Under the pieces are notes generated by a model that ran no database searches, was not told the origin of the DNA, and saw only the letters and a program-made list of their open reading frames with translations. Of a stretch of DNA of 64,000 nucleotides, positions 7,819 through 17,954 are shown piece after piece. Each line of letters begins with the position of its first letter. Positions within the stretch are counted from its first letter, which is position 1. The translations under genes were made by a program, and so were the position numbers. Source of the stretch: Ureibacillus acetophenoni (GTDB taxonomy: Bacteria > Bacillota > Bacilli > Bacillales_A > Planococcaceae); NCBI RefSeq assembly GCF_900220965.1, contig NZ_OBQC01000003.1:1-64000 (forward strand), read 5' to 3'.

Positions 7819-10800
7819 ATGGACTACACATTAAATAAAGTGGCCGATCGCTTACAAAAAAGGCTTATTGAATATATTGAAACGCGTTATGTAATCAGTA
7901 ATGATGTTTTACAGAAAAAGCGTCATGCCATGCTAGAAACGCCGGGAACGCTTCGCACTGCACCGTATATAGAAGCAACCCCTGTTTATGAACTTGGCAG
8001 TGCATATCAAGATATGCATATTCCACAAAGTACGAAAGAATTGATGACAGAGCTTGCTGAATACAATATTGGTGTATTCCCAAGGCCATATGTCCATCAG
8101 CAAATAGCGATGGAAACATTTTTAAGCAATGGTAACGACCTGATTGTTTCAACAGGTACTGGTTCAGGTAAAACAGAATCATTTTTACATCCAATGCTAG
8201 CTACACTTTATGAAGAAGCTGTGACAAGACCTGCTTCATTTGTTCAGCGTGGTGTACGAACACTTATTTTATATCCGATGAATGCTCTTGTAGGTGACCA
8301 AATGACACGCCTTCGTAAATTGATGGGTGATGAACGTGTGAAATCACGTTTTCATACATATGGCCGAAATCCACAATTTGGAATGTATACCTCTAGAACG
8401 CCATATGCTGGGACTCCGAATAAGCTCAAAGATCAATTACAGCTACAACCAATCTTAAAGCATTATTTAGAAATGGAGCAAAAAAATCCAGATATTGCAA
8501 ATCAATTAAAAGATCGTGGTAAATGGTATGCTAAAGATTTACAAGCTTTTAAAGATTCCAAAATGCCAAAAACCTATCGTTATACAACTAGCCCTACTGA
8601 TGCTGAATTACTAACACGCCATGAAATACAGCAAACACCGCCAGATATTCTAGTAACGAATTATTCCATGCTTGAATACATGCTTATGCGTCCCATAGAA
8701 CGTAGCATTTGGCAGGATACGAAGGAATGGCTAGCAAAGGATTCAGCAAATAATTTTGTACTAGTGCTAGACGAAGCACACATGTACCGTGGTACAAGTG
8801 GTGCTGAAGTTGCTCTACTAATCCGTCGTTTGCAAGCAAGACTTGGCATTTCACGTGATCGTATGAAAGTAATCTTAACTTCTGCATCACTTGGCAAAGA
8901 AGGAGACGAAGAAACACCAATACGCTTTGCACAGCAGCTTACAGGAGTTGCTGCATCACGTGAATTTAAGCTGATAACAGGTAAAAAGGAATCTCGTCCA
9001 CAAGGTAAAGCAATGACAGCTAATGATGCATTACATTGGGCAAATATTGATTATTCAATAGTGGCTGAATGGAATAAAAACTATCAAAATGTAGTAACGC
9101 ATTTACAGCCTATTTTCAAAGCACTAAATCTTGATACACTTCCAACAGAAAAAAATGAATTCCAAGAGTTTTTATATAAGCAACTAGATGGCTATGGTCC
9201 GATTGAACGAGTAATCAAGCAAATTAGTGGCAATGCAACATCTATTAAAGAGTTAATTGAAGTTATTTGCCCAACTTCAGACCTTACAATAGCTGAAAAA
9301 GCAATTAGTCAGCTATTACTCGTTGCCAATACTGCAGTTAAAAACGGACGCGTTTTATTACCAGCACGTTTGCATTTGTTCTTTAGGGGTTTATCGGGGG
9401 TGTATATTTGTACAAATCCGAACTGTGATAATTCAAAATTCTTAGGGAAGATGTATGATGCATACCGTGAGCAATGTACATGTGGTAGTCGAGTCTTTGA
9501 AATGTATACACACATGTTATGTGGTGCGGCGTTTATAAAAGCGTTTCGTGAAAAAGATGCAGGATTTCCAACATATTTATGGAGTGAACCAGGTAGTGAT
9601 ATTGTTGGCGAACCGTTAGAAGAAATTCATTTACTTATCGAAAAGCCAAATAATCGTGCGCTTGAAGGCGATATATTAAAACCTTTATGGCTAAACGTCA
9701 AAACAGGGTATATCGTTGAGACTCCACCTCAACAAGTGATGAATTATATTCGTGTTTACATGTCAGTTGAGAAACCAAAGAAGTACCGTAAACGAAAATA
9801 TTATTCTCCCGCTAAGTCATTTTATACTTGTCCCTGTTGTTTAAAAAAATCACAAAATAATATTCGGGACCTACGTACAAAAGGAGATCAGCCATTTGGT
9901 GAGATTGTCCGTGAACAATTTGCCATTCAACCACCAGTTAGTGGTAAGGAAGATTTACCAAATGAAGGTCGCAAAGTGCTACTTTTCTCAGATGGCCGTC
10001 AAAAAGCCGCACGTTTAGCACGTGATATACCTTTAGAAATGGAAAAAGACGTTATACGTCAGCTAATTTTACAAGCAACAACATTAGAAAATGGAATAAA
10101 AATGGACAGTTATTTTTATAACAAAATACTTTATTTACTTAATAAAAATCATGTTCAAATCTTAGATGGTGATGATCGAAAAAGTATACAAAACGATGCG
10201 GAATATTTTCAAGAAGAATACGAAAATGACCTTGAATATATTAATGAAGAAGCGTTAGAGCCATCTAAAACTTTAGTTAAACGCATTTACCAAGTCGTTG
10301 GAAATCCTGGTTATTCCATTTACGATACAGCAACAGGTTATGTGACATTAAGTGCTCCAATTCTAAAACGAAAGCATCGGAACCATGAAAGTTATATTTC
10401 AAAAGAAGATTTTGAAACGATTGTGATTTTATTTATAAAAGAAATGTTAGCAGATGTCTCCATTAATGATGCTGTACTAACACCAAATGATCGCAAAGAA
10501 ATTCTTGGACAATATCGTTCTGAAGAGGAATGGAGTCGTAATTACGGAGATTTAAGTCGAAGTTTAAAAAAATTGATTGAATATATTACCCCAAATAATG
10601 TGCAAGAGATTATAGATGAGTTATACAGTCTTTGCCAAATGCAGAATGACCGTTACTTATTAAAAAAAGATCAGCTTATTATTAAGCAAGGTCTCGAAGA
10701 TAATTGGTATTACTGTACAGATTGTCGTGAAATTCATTTACGAACAGCAAAAAACTTATGTGTAAATTGCTTGAGTAATAACGTTAAAGAGCTGATACCT

Positions 10801-13074
10801 AACAGTGAAGCGTTTAATGCATTAAAAGGATTTTGGCGCTCGCCAATTCAAGAAGTGCTTGATGGTGTACGTATTAAAAACGTACGTGTAGAAGAACATA
10901 CAGCGCAGCTTTCTCAAAAAGATGTTCGCCATGCACTTGCAACAACTGAAAAGTATGAGCTTGGCTTCCAAGATATTGAAATGGACAAAGGTATGGGTGT
11001 GGTAGATATATTAAGTTCCACAACAACTATGGAGGTAGGTATTGATATTGGTTCTTTAACCGCGGTTAGTCTCCGCAATATGCCACCACAACGTGAGAAC
11101 TATCAACAACGTGCTGGGCGTGCTGGGCGTCGTGGATCATCATTATCGACAGTAATCACATACGCACAAGATAGTCCACATGATCACTACTACTTCAACA
11201 ATCCTAAGAAAATGATTAGCGGTGATACACGTGATGCGCTTATTTACATTAATAATAAAAAAATTGTCCAACGTCATATCAACGCCTTATTCATTCAAAC
11301 CTACTTCCATGAAGTAGTACACGAACTAAGACATGAAAAGTATACAAAAATTAATGAATCACTCGGATATACAGTCGATTTCTTTGAAGGAGAACCGCCG
11401 TTTAATTTTGAATCATTTGATGATTGGCTTACTGAACAAAATCATAAGAAATTTAAAGGTATTCCAGGTGTTTATGATATTATTCCGGAAGAAATGGTTG
11501 CTGAAGAAGATGACCCAACACGAGCGAAGGTAAATATTATTCGTGAGGCGATGGGTATCTTACTAGACGAGCTTCCTACAAAATACCAAGAAAACATTAA
11601 ATCATTAAAAGTAGCTGAAGGTGAAGGGGCAGAGGAGTATGTGGCAACGAAATTGTTCATTGAATTCTTATTTAACTATGGATTCTTGCCATCTTATGCA
11701 TTTCCAGTTGATTTAACAAGTTTCTATATTCAAAAGAAAGAAAACAAAGAGATTATCTTAGAACAACAACCACAACTACAATTAAACCGTGCTTTAAGTG
11801 AATATGCACCTGGCCGAATGCTTGTTGTGAATAAAAAGAAATATCGAGTAGGTGGAATCTTTAATCCATACTTGAAAAATCCATTTAGTGATGAAGTGAA
11901 TCATCAGCTTGACGAAGTCGTGTATTGTGATCGCTGTCACTTTACAAAGCTTGAGCAATTTGCTGAAACAAAGTGTCCGACATGTAATGCAAAATTAAAA
12001 CGTATGTCTTATATGCGGCCAACAGGTTTTTCTCCAGAAAAGGGTAGAGAGCTACAGGAATTCGATTTAGAACAAGATTACAGTTACGCAAATGATCCAC
12101 AATTACCCTTTACTAATAGTCAAGAATCGTTAAAGTTCGAGTTGCTCTACAATGGCAATATTCAATATGCTACAAAATTAAATGATGAGCTTATCATCAT
12201 GAATCGTGGCGTCCATCGTCAAAATGGTTTTAATATGTGTAAAGATTGTGGATTTATTCAGCCTATATATGAAGGAATAGAACCACCGACAAGTCACTTC
12301 AAGCCATTTTTAACAAATGGTCGAGATATTGAATGTAGAGGGGAATTACATCAAGTCTTTTTAGCGAACAGGTTTAAATCAGACTTATTATTTATTCGAC
12401 TGCATCTCTCAAAACAGCTTGATATAGGTGAAATAAAGGCCTGGTTAAATAATGCTCTAACAACAATTGGTGAAGCATTTAGCTTAGCAGCCGGTCGTGT
12501 TTTAGACATTGATGCACAAGAACTATCAGTCGGACATCGTTTCGTACGAGAAGAAGATAATGAATTGTACGCAGACATCTATGTATTTGACACACTTGAA
12601 GGTGGTGCTGGGTATTCTCTAATGGCAGGTGAGAAAATCCAAGAAATACTTGGAGAAACAATGAATGTTCTAGCTGAATGTCCAAATCACTGTGATTCTT
12701 CTTGCTATAAATGCTTACGTCACTATAATAATCAGTTTAAACATAAATTTTTACATCGAAAACTTGGGCATGAACTACTAAGTTATTTAATGAATAATCA
12801 ATTTGAACAGTATGATGAAACTGAACAACAACAATGGCTCAGTAGAATAATAGAAACGCATCAACTCTTCTCAGGAACAGTTTCTATTCCATTTAATAAA
12901 CGAAATAATATCATATACATTGAACTATTTGATCAAAAGATAGCGTTGAAAAATAATATCATGGCAATGAATAATGAGCACTATTTATATTTTTCACCAT
13001 TTGAAATTCAGTTTGCCTTGCCGAATGTTTATATAGAGATTAGAAAAGCGATGGAAGTGATTAACTCGCTTTAA
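7819..13074 (+). CDS. Giant DEAH helicase with DUF1998-type C-terminus, DruE-like (1751 aa)
   Basis: A superfamily 2 helicase: Walker A STGTGSGKTE at residues 111-120, DEAH box at 318-321, a TTTMEVGIDIGS motif V and a QQRAGRAGRRG motif VI near 1093-1104. Between and after the helicase lobes are several Cys clusters (CTNPNC...CTC near 532, CPCC near 671, CTDC...CVNC near 966, CDRC...CPTC near 1372). The C-terminus has the DUF1998 signature CPNHCDSSCYKCLRHYNNQ from residue 1621. Size and layout match DruE of Druantia and distantly MrfA/YprA. The ribosome-binding site (AGGAGAGGAG) is strong. With three unrecognised partners upstream and no DruA-D, methyltransferase or phospholipase-like protein, this does not fit the classical Druantia or DISARM gene sets that I know. 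Confidence 0.85.
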   Translation: MDYTLNKVADRLQKRLIEYIETRYVISNDVLQKKRHAMLETPGTLRTAPYIEATPVYELGSAYQDMHIPQSTKELMTELAEYNIGVFPRPYVHQQIAMETFLSNGNDLIVSTGTGSGKTESFLHPMLATLYEEAVTRPASFVQRGVRTLILYPMNALVGDQMTRLRKLMGDERVKSRFHTYGRNPQFGMYTSRTPYAGTPNKLKDQLQLQPILKHYLEMEQKNPDIANQLKDRGKWYAKDLQAFKDSKMPKTYRYTTSPTDAELLTRHEIQQTPPDILVTNYSMLEYMLMRPIERSIWQDTKEWLAKDSANNFVLVLDEAHMYRGTSGAEVALLIRRLQARLGISRDRMKVILTSASLGKEGDEETPIRFAQQLTGVAASREFKLITGKKESRPQGKAMTANDALHWANIDYSIVAEWNKNYQNVVTHLQPIFKALNLDTLPTEKNEFQEFLYKQLDGYGPIERVIKQISGNATSIKELIEVICPTSDLTIAEKAISQLLLVANTAVKNGRVLLPARLHLFFRGLSGVYICTNPNCDNSKFLGKMYDAYREQCTCGSRVFEMYTHMLCGAAFIKAFREKDAGFPTYLWSEPGSDIVGEPLEEIHLLIEKPNNRALEGDILKPLWLNVKTGYIVETPPQQVMNYIRVYMSVEKPKKYRKRKYYSPAKSFYTCPCCLKKSQNNIRDLRTKGDQPFGEIVREQFAIQPPVSGKEDLPNEGRKVLLFSDGRQKAARLARDIPLEMEKDVIRQLILQATTLENGIKMDSYFYNKILYLLNKNHVQILDGDDRKSIQNDAEYFQEEYENDLEYINEEALEPSKTLVKRIYQVVGNPGYSIYDTATGYVTLSAPILKRKHRNHESYISKEDFETIVILFIKEMLADVSINDAVLTPNDRKEILGQYRSEEEWSRNYGDLSRSLKKLIEYITPNNVQEIIDELYSLCQMQNDRYLLKKDQLIIKQGLEDNWYYCTDCREIHLRTAKNLCVNCLSNNVKELIPNSEAFNALKGFWRSPIQEVLDGVRIKNVRVEEHTAQLSQKDVRHALATTEKYELGFQDIEMDKGMGVVDILSSTTTMEVGIDIGSLTAVSLRNMPPQRENYQQRAGRAGRRGSSLSTVITYAQDSPHDHYYFNNPKKMISGDTRDALIYINNKKIVQRHINALFIQTYFHEVVHELRHEKYTKINESLGYTVDFFEGEPPFNFESFDDWLTEQNHKKFKGIPGVYDIIPEEMVAEEDDPTRAKVNIIREAMGILLDELPTKYQENIKSLKVAEGEGAEEYVATKLFIEFLFNYGFLPSYAFPVDLTSFYIQKKENKEIILEQQPQLQLNRALSEYAPGRMLVVNKKKYRVGGIFNPYLKNPFSDEVNHQLDEVVYCDRCHFTKLEQFAETKCPTCNAKLKRMSYMRPTGFSPEKGRELQEFDLEQDYSYANDPQLPFTNSQESLKFELLYNGNIQYATKLNDELIIMNRGVHRQNGFNMCKDCGFIQPIYEGIEPPTSHFKPFLTNGRDIECRGELHQVFLANRFKSDLLFIRLHLSKQLDIGEIKAWLNNALTTIGEAFSLAAGRVLDIDAQELSVGHRFVREEDNELYADIYVFDTLEGGAGYSLMAGEKIQEILGETMNVLAECPNHCDSSCYKCLRHYNNQFKHKFLHRKLGHELLSYLMNNQFEQYDETEQQQWLSRIIETHQLFSGTVSIPFNKRNNIIYIELFDQKIALKNNIMAMNNEHYLYFSPFEIQFALPNVYIEIRKAMEVINSL

Positions 13075-13204
13075 ATAACCTGCTTTACAGAAAAAGATTA
13101 ACAGAATCAATTTCTATTTATACTATTAATTATCGTGTTGAACATGAAATTTAAAAAGGACATATGGAAAAGGTTAAAACGGAAGTAAGTAGATTGTTGA
13201 AGGA

Positions 13205-13231
13205 GAAGGGAGTAAATATCCCTTCTTTTTT
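13205..13231 (+). terminator. Rho-independent terminator of the helicase operon
   Basis: GAAGGGA (13205-13211) pairs with TCCCTTC (13219-13225), followed by six Ts. It lies about 130 nt beyond the helicase stop. Confidence 0.8.
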
Positions 13232-13509
13232 GTGTTTATTGTTCGAATGCTTATACAAAGTAATATTCACAATTCGTTCACAAAATAAAAAGAATTTTTA
13301 CATTTGGACCGAAAAACATGGAAAATGACTATATTAAATAGTGGCAGGCTATTATTATAGAATTACTAATTAAGCTCTAAAACCCTTATTAATCAACAAA
13401 TAACTACTACACCCCCACAGAAAGCATCAATTTTTATGATTTTAAAAAAGCCTCGAACGAAGCTCAAATAGCCGAAGGCTGGGAATATATAATCGCAGTG
13501 AAATTACTA

Positions 13510-13546
13510 AAAAGGTGAATCCAAATAATCATAGGATTCACCTTTT
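13510..13546 (-). terminator. Terminator of the primase-helicase gene
   Basis: A perfect 13-bp stem, 13510-13522 (AAAAGGTGAATCC) with 13534-13546. It is placed 60 nt after the stop of the minus-strand gene and reads into T-rich sequence on that strand. It could act in both directions. Confidence 0.75.
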
Positions 13547-13606
13547 ATAAGGTTTACGTTATCAAATTTTATGTTATCAGTAACAGTAAACAAAGACTAA
13601 ATTTAC

Positions 13607-16288
13607 TTAATTTTGTTCTAATTCAAGAATACAATTTGGTACTGGGAAATTGCTATACAAATTAACATTTGCATCATTTCGAAGTAAGCGAGCTCTACCA
13701 ATTGATTGAATTAGTTCACTTTCAATAAAATAGAACTGGATGTCTCTAAGGATTTTGTTATCGGGGAAGGTTGTGAAGTGAAATTCAAAACCATTTCTTT
13801 TTACTAACGTTGGATTTATTTGCAAACCATTACTCTCATCGATTTTGATACGGTTCAATGTAAGAGCGGTTAAAAGATACTTGCTTGGAGGAAAGTGGGG
13901 AGTACCTACAATTATTAAATCTTCACCTGAAAATTGATTTAATCCCATTGTAGCACCAAAAGTTGCAGCTATATCAATACCTTCATTTTCAAGTGATTTT
14001 GCGTATTTTTTGAATGTAATTACTTTGGTGTTTTCTTCATTTTGTTCTTTTAGTTTTTTAACAAACAACTTAATGTCTAGGTTACTCATTGAAGCACGTG
14101 AATAACTTCGATCATAATGAAGAATTACGCTTCCTTTGGTTTCAGTTTCACCGATATCATGAAAGGTTACTCGCTCTCCCCAAATGGATTTTCCGATTGT
14201 TCTTGATGTTGTAGCAGAAAACATAATATATTTCTTGTCAGTTGGGAAGTTGCTTCTGTTCTGTACAAAATCAATGATGCCATTATCGTGTTTGATATAG
14301 TGAGTTGAGTGGATAAAGTTAATGATATTTGAGGTTAATTGAGCTGAATTGTTTTGAATGCATTTAGTGAATACACCATGTTTGAGTTCGAGTTTTGGGG
14401 TATCAGTGTAAGTCTCATTAGATGTTGATTTTACTGAATCTATAAAGCTTTCAATAGATTCGTTTTGTGAGGCTAGTAGCACTTCAAGATCTGTTATGTT
14501 AATATTGCTTGTCTTAATAACAGAAGGAATAATATCCTCATCAATAATAAATGTATTTATGTTTTTCATTGCAGGTGGATGCATCATTCGTTCATGAGTC
14601 AAAATAACTGTAGAAGCTGAATATGCTTTTGTGATGGATTGGCTATATTTAATAATTGCGTTTTTATGTTCTTCAGACTCAGGTTGTTTTTTTCCTGAAA
14701 TGATGTCTTGTGTGAATGAATTGAACAGTTGATTGGCTCTGTTATATAGGCCTAATTGATGCGATTGTAGTATCTCTTGATCTAGCATAGGAGTTGTCGA
14801 TGGTTTTTCAGAAATATAAACAACATCCAATTCAGGTTGAGTCCCTTTTATAGATTGATAGATTTCTTTTGCCAGCCGGTGATTTGGAACAGCAATAGCA
14901 CAGTTCTTAAGGCTATGGGAAGTGTATAGTTTTGATTTACCGATACCAGTTGGAGCCTTTATTACATGTATAGATCCATCAATTGGAGCATCTAAAAATT
15001 CGTTATATGCTGCTTGAAGTTGGTATTCTCCATCAGAAAGTGGAACTGTAGGCAATGAAGCTACACGTTTTATCTTTCCTTTTTTTACATCCAATTGTTG
15101 TAGTATGTTCTTTCCATTTCGTTCACATTGATCGAAAAACCTACATCCTGTACTACATTTTCCCCTTGGATTACAGCTAGATGGTTGATAGTTATGATTA
15201 CTGAAATATTGACAGTAATATTTAAAGTCTTCAACCTTATTTGTCGTAATGTGATTTTCATTCAATTCAAGCGAGTCAATTAATTTTTTTTGTCCTCCTC
15301 GTGCATGAATGAGGTTCATGGCGATATGTGTTATTTCATCATGATACAACCATTCACCATTTTCCAAAGCATTAACGAGTTGACATCGAGTTTTCAGGTT
15401 TTCTAAGTCTACCCGCTGTTCAGCTTTCATTTTATTTGTAATGTTATCTATAACGTATTTCTTTGGCTTTTTATCAATTGGTGTGCGTATTAATTCCTCT
15501 TGAGTAATGGAAAAATTAAAGGTAATACGATTGTTTGTAACAGTGTTGATAGATACGGGGTGAAAAGTTGTCGAGTTCGTGCTCACCTCTATATTATTAT
15601 TTATAGAAGTGAGCATGTTTTCGACAAAAATTGCTGGTCCTTTTTTGTTTATCTGATTGATTGCAGTTTCTTGACAGAACTTCCGCATCTCTCTACTAAA
15701 TTGATTGGTACATGTCTTTTTCAATTTGGTATAAACCATTTGGGACAATAGCTCAATTTTAAGCATAGCAGATTCATCTATCTCAGTTGCAAGCCCTCGA
15801 CCACCAAAGAAAAGCCGTGAAACATCCTTAGCTTGAGGATCTTGTTTGTTATCAAAGATAACTGATAGCGACTTTTGAATGTAGTTGTATATGCGAATGT
15901 CAGTAATAAATGCATTTAGCATATACACAACACGGAACTTCTCTTTACCTTCTACACCATGGTTGAAAGTATAGTAAATGAAGTTTGGCTTTAGACCATA
16001 CTCCTCGCCTATTGCTTTGAATTCATCTAGTGATATACCATCATCAAAATCAAGTCCAATTAATTGAGTTCCCGCCCATTTTACTTTAGACCTACTTAAT
16101 TTGCCGTCTACTTCTTTAAATAGACTTGGACAAAATGAATAGCCTTTCACAACATATTCAGCTAGTTGCTTAATGCTATATTCACGTTGTCCTTGAAGTG
16201 CGGAAGTTTGAATTTCTTTGATTAGATTACTTGAAGGCTTATTTGAAAATGCATTTTTTGTGTCAATAGCACATTTGATTATAGTCAT
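13607..16288 (-). CDS. Primase-helicase fusion protein of a mobile element (893 aa)
   Basis: ATG 16288 is chosen because GGAGTG precedes it; upstream in-frame codons lack a ribosome-binding site. The N-terminal third resembles an archaeo-eukaryotic-type primase: GLDFD (Asp80, Asp82), FRVVYML near 117 and DVSRLFFGG near 158. A CX5CX3CX5C cluster follows (Cys372, 378, 382, 388), which may bind zinc or an Fe-S cluster. The C-terminal half is helicase-like, with Walker A APTGIGKS at 445-452, IDEDI as Walker B near 585, SATTS, and a SIGRARLLRND motif VI near the end. The expected role is priming and unwinding during plasmid or phage replication. It sits alone and convergent to the helicase operon, between two decayed regions. 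Confidence 0.65.
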   Translation of the reverse strand: MTIIKCAIDTKNAFSNKPSSNLIKEIQTSALQGQREYSIKQLAEYVVKGYSFCPSLFKEVDGKLSRSKVKWAGTQLIGLDFDDGISLDEFKAIGEEYGLKPNFIYYTFNHGVEGKEKFRVVYMLNAFITDIRIYNYIQKSLSVIFDNKQDPQAKDVSRLFFGGRGLATEIDESAMLKIELLSQMVYTKLKKTCTNQFSREMRKFCQETAINQINKKGPAIFVENMLTSINNNIEVSTNSTTFHPVSINTVTNNRITFNFSITQEELIRTPIDKKPKKYVIDNITNKMKAEQRVDLENLKTRCQLVNALENGEWLYHDEITHIAMNLIHARGGQKKLIDSLELNENHITTNKVEDFKYYCQYFSNHNYQPSSCNPRGKCSTGCRFFDQCERNGKNILQQLDVKKGKIKRVASLPTVPLSDGEYQLQAAYNEFLDAPIDGSIHVIKAPTGIGKSKLYTSHSLKNCAIAVPNHRLAKEIYQSIKGTQPELDVVYISEKPSTTPMLDQEILQSHQLGLYNRANQLFNSFTQDIISGKKQPESEEHKNAIIKYSQSITKAYSASTVILTHERMMHPPAMKNINTFIIDEDIIPSVIKTSNINITDLEVLLASQNESIESFIDSVKSTSNETYTDTPKLELKHGVFTKCIQNNSAQLTSNIINFIHSTHYIKHDNGIIDFVQNRSNFPTDKKYIMFSATTSRTIGKSIWGERVTFHDIGETETKGSVILHYDRSYSRASMSNLDIKLFVKKLKEQNEENTKVITFKKYAKSLENEGIDIAATFGATMGLNQFSGEDLIIVGTPHFPPSKYLLTALTLNRIKIDESNGLQINPTLVKRNGFEFHFTTFPDNKILRDIQFYFIESELIQSIGRARLLRNDANVNLYSNFPVPNCILELEQN

Positions 16289-16541
16289 TAAAATCACTCC
16301 GTTGTTTTCGTATATTTGGCTCTGTATCAGCCGAAATAAAAACAACCATTTGATTTTGAATAATCAAGAGGTAATGCTTACCAAGAATTTATCTCCATTA
16401 TATATATCTAACTAAGGTATTCTTTAACAAGGGTAATTAATGATCAGTAACAACCATATCCATTAATATATTGACCATTCAAAATTGAAATGCTTACTTT
16501 CATTCATGTAAAACAAATACATTTTTACTAGAGGAATTACA

Positions 16542-16896
16542 ATGTAGAAAGTAACGTTTTCAAACCATCAATTACAGTCGTTTGTCAATATGACTGAAGA
16601 ACAAATCTCGAATGAAGGTCGACGTGTAATAATCAATAAATTAACATCAATGGGTATGCAAAATATCGTAGTTGAAGGTAGAGGAAAAAAGGCTATTTTC
16701 ACATTCCGAAACCCCTAATGGATTCTACAAATGATTGATGTTGCCAACTGACAACAAACTTCCACGTTACTCAAAGGTAGTTATAGAATGTATAAATGCC
16801 TTAATTCGTGGCAATACACAAAATGGCTTTATATCTGTACGTAATGGAGTAGTTACGGTAATCACAAACAAGTGTGGGAAAAAATTAAGGATGTAA
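16542..16896 (+). pseudogene. Decayed hypothetical gene with a stop at codon 2
   Basis: An ATG at 16542 with GAGG upstream is followed immediately by TAG, then an open frame reading through QLQSFVNMTEEQISNEGRRV to 16718. A shift of one base near 16714 leads into a second frame (PNGFYK, TGA at 16732, then LPTDNKLPRYSKVVIE onward) ending at 16896. At least two nonsense changes and one frameshift are needed to explain it. The product family is not recognised. Confidence 0.6.
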
Positions 16897-17029
16897 AAAA
16901 GAACTTCTTAAAATTTAGGAGAAATTTTTTGTAAGAGGGGGTGGGCACGGAAAGATTTTGATTTAGAGCTTTATATAACCTACTTTCGCCTCGAAAATTT
17001 ATATAGAGTTTCCTCTATAAAGGGCTTCA

Positions 17030-17716
17030 GGTCAGGAAGAATATAAATTTGAGCGTTTCCATGCTTCCACTAATCCCTTAGTTTATATAGGTGAAGCAGA
17101 CGGTGTCTACTCACTCTTACAATCTCATTTGAGAGAAAAAGATTTTCGGAATGAATTAATCGTATTTATTAGCAAAGATGACAATTTAAATAATGCAAAT
17201 ATCAAATATATTGAAAGTCGATTATATGAATTAGCAACAACTGTAAATCGGTACAAAGTTGAAAATGGAAACCTACCATGTCTACTATTTCAGAATCAGA
17301 TCGAGCTGAAATGGAAGAGTACATAAGTAATTAATAATTATTGTAAACACGTTAGGACATAAGATATTCGAAGTACTTAGAGAAAAGGAAACCAATGAAG
17401 TAAAAGACTAATATTACATACGTGCTGCAAGAGGTTCAGATGCAAAAAGAATTCAAACGCAAGAAGGATTTGTCGTATTAAAAGGTTCAAAAATTGCTAC
17501 AACAACTGTACCTTCTTTGAGTAAGAGTCTTTTAACAAGAAAGAAGCTTTAATTCAAGAAAATAAAATATCTAATATTAATGGTGAATTAATCTTACAGG
17601 AAGATTCTTTGTTTACATGCCCATCTCTAGCTGCATCAATAGTAACGGGAAGTAGCATAAATGGTTTTATTGCATGGAAAAATGAACATGGGGTTAGTTT
17701 GAAGGATATCGAATGA
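17030..17716 (+). pseudogene. GIY-YIG nuclease / DUF4357 protein remnant
   Basis: Three frames carry consecutive pieces of one protein: YIGEADGVYSLL, then NELIVFISKDDNLNNANIKY, SESDRAEMEEY, NTLGHKIFEVLREKE, GFVVLKGSKIATTTVPS and finally NINGELILQEDSLF to WKNEHGVSLKDIE at 17716. This is the layout I know for GIY-YIG-type proteins with a C-terminal DUF4357 domain. At least three frameshifts and internal stops separate the pieces, and the 5' end is missing. Confidence 0.75.
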
Positions 17717-17954
17717 AAGTAAAGAAGAATACGAGAACAAATTAAGATGTCTATAAGTTTTAAGAAGATTTCCCTTAGTTTAGCTTGGGTGAAATCTTTT
17801 TTAATTTCAATAATGAGAACCATAATATATATTGTAGGAAGAATGGTATAATAATGGAAATAGTCGAATATTACTATTATCTTGGTAGATTGAAATGCGA
17901 TTAGAATATTTGAAAAAATAAAAACTGTTTCTAAAATTTTTAAGGAGCAATGAA

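Larger units (their letters stand above)
13075..13606. other. Intergenic region between convergent transcription units
   Basis: Contains two hairpin terminators (listed separately) and otherwise AT-rich sequence. A short plus-strand frame beginning with ATG near 13164 runs into the first terminator and is not credible as a gene. I see no tRNA, promoter or repeat here. Confidence 0.6.

Noticed and set aside
3566..13074. Classification as DISARM
   Set aside because: A DUF1998-type helicase is present, but no methyltransferase, SNF2-type helicase or phospholipase D-like protein is in the operon.
16289..16345. Upstream extension of the primase-helicase gene to 16345
   Set aside because: The start at 16288 has a proper ribosome-binding site while the added 19 residues have none and look non-coding.
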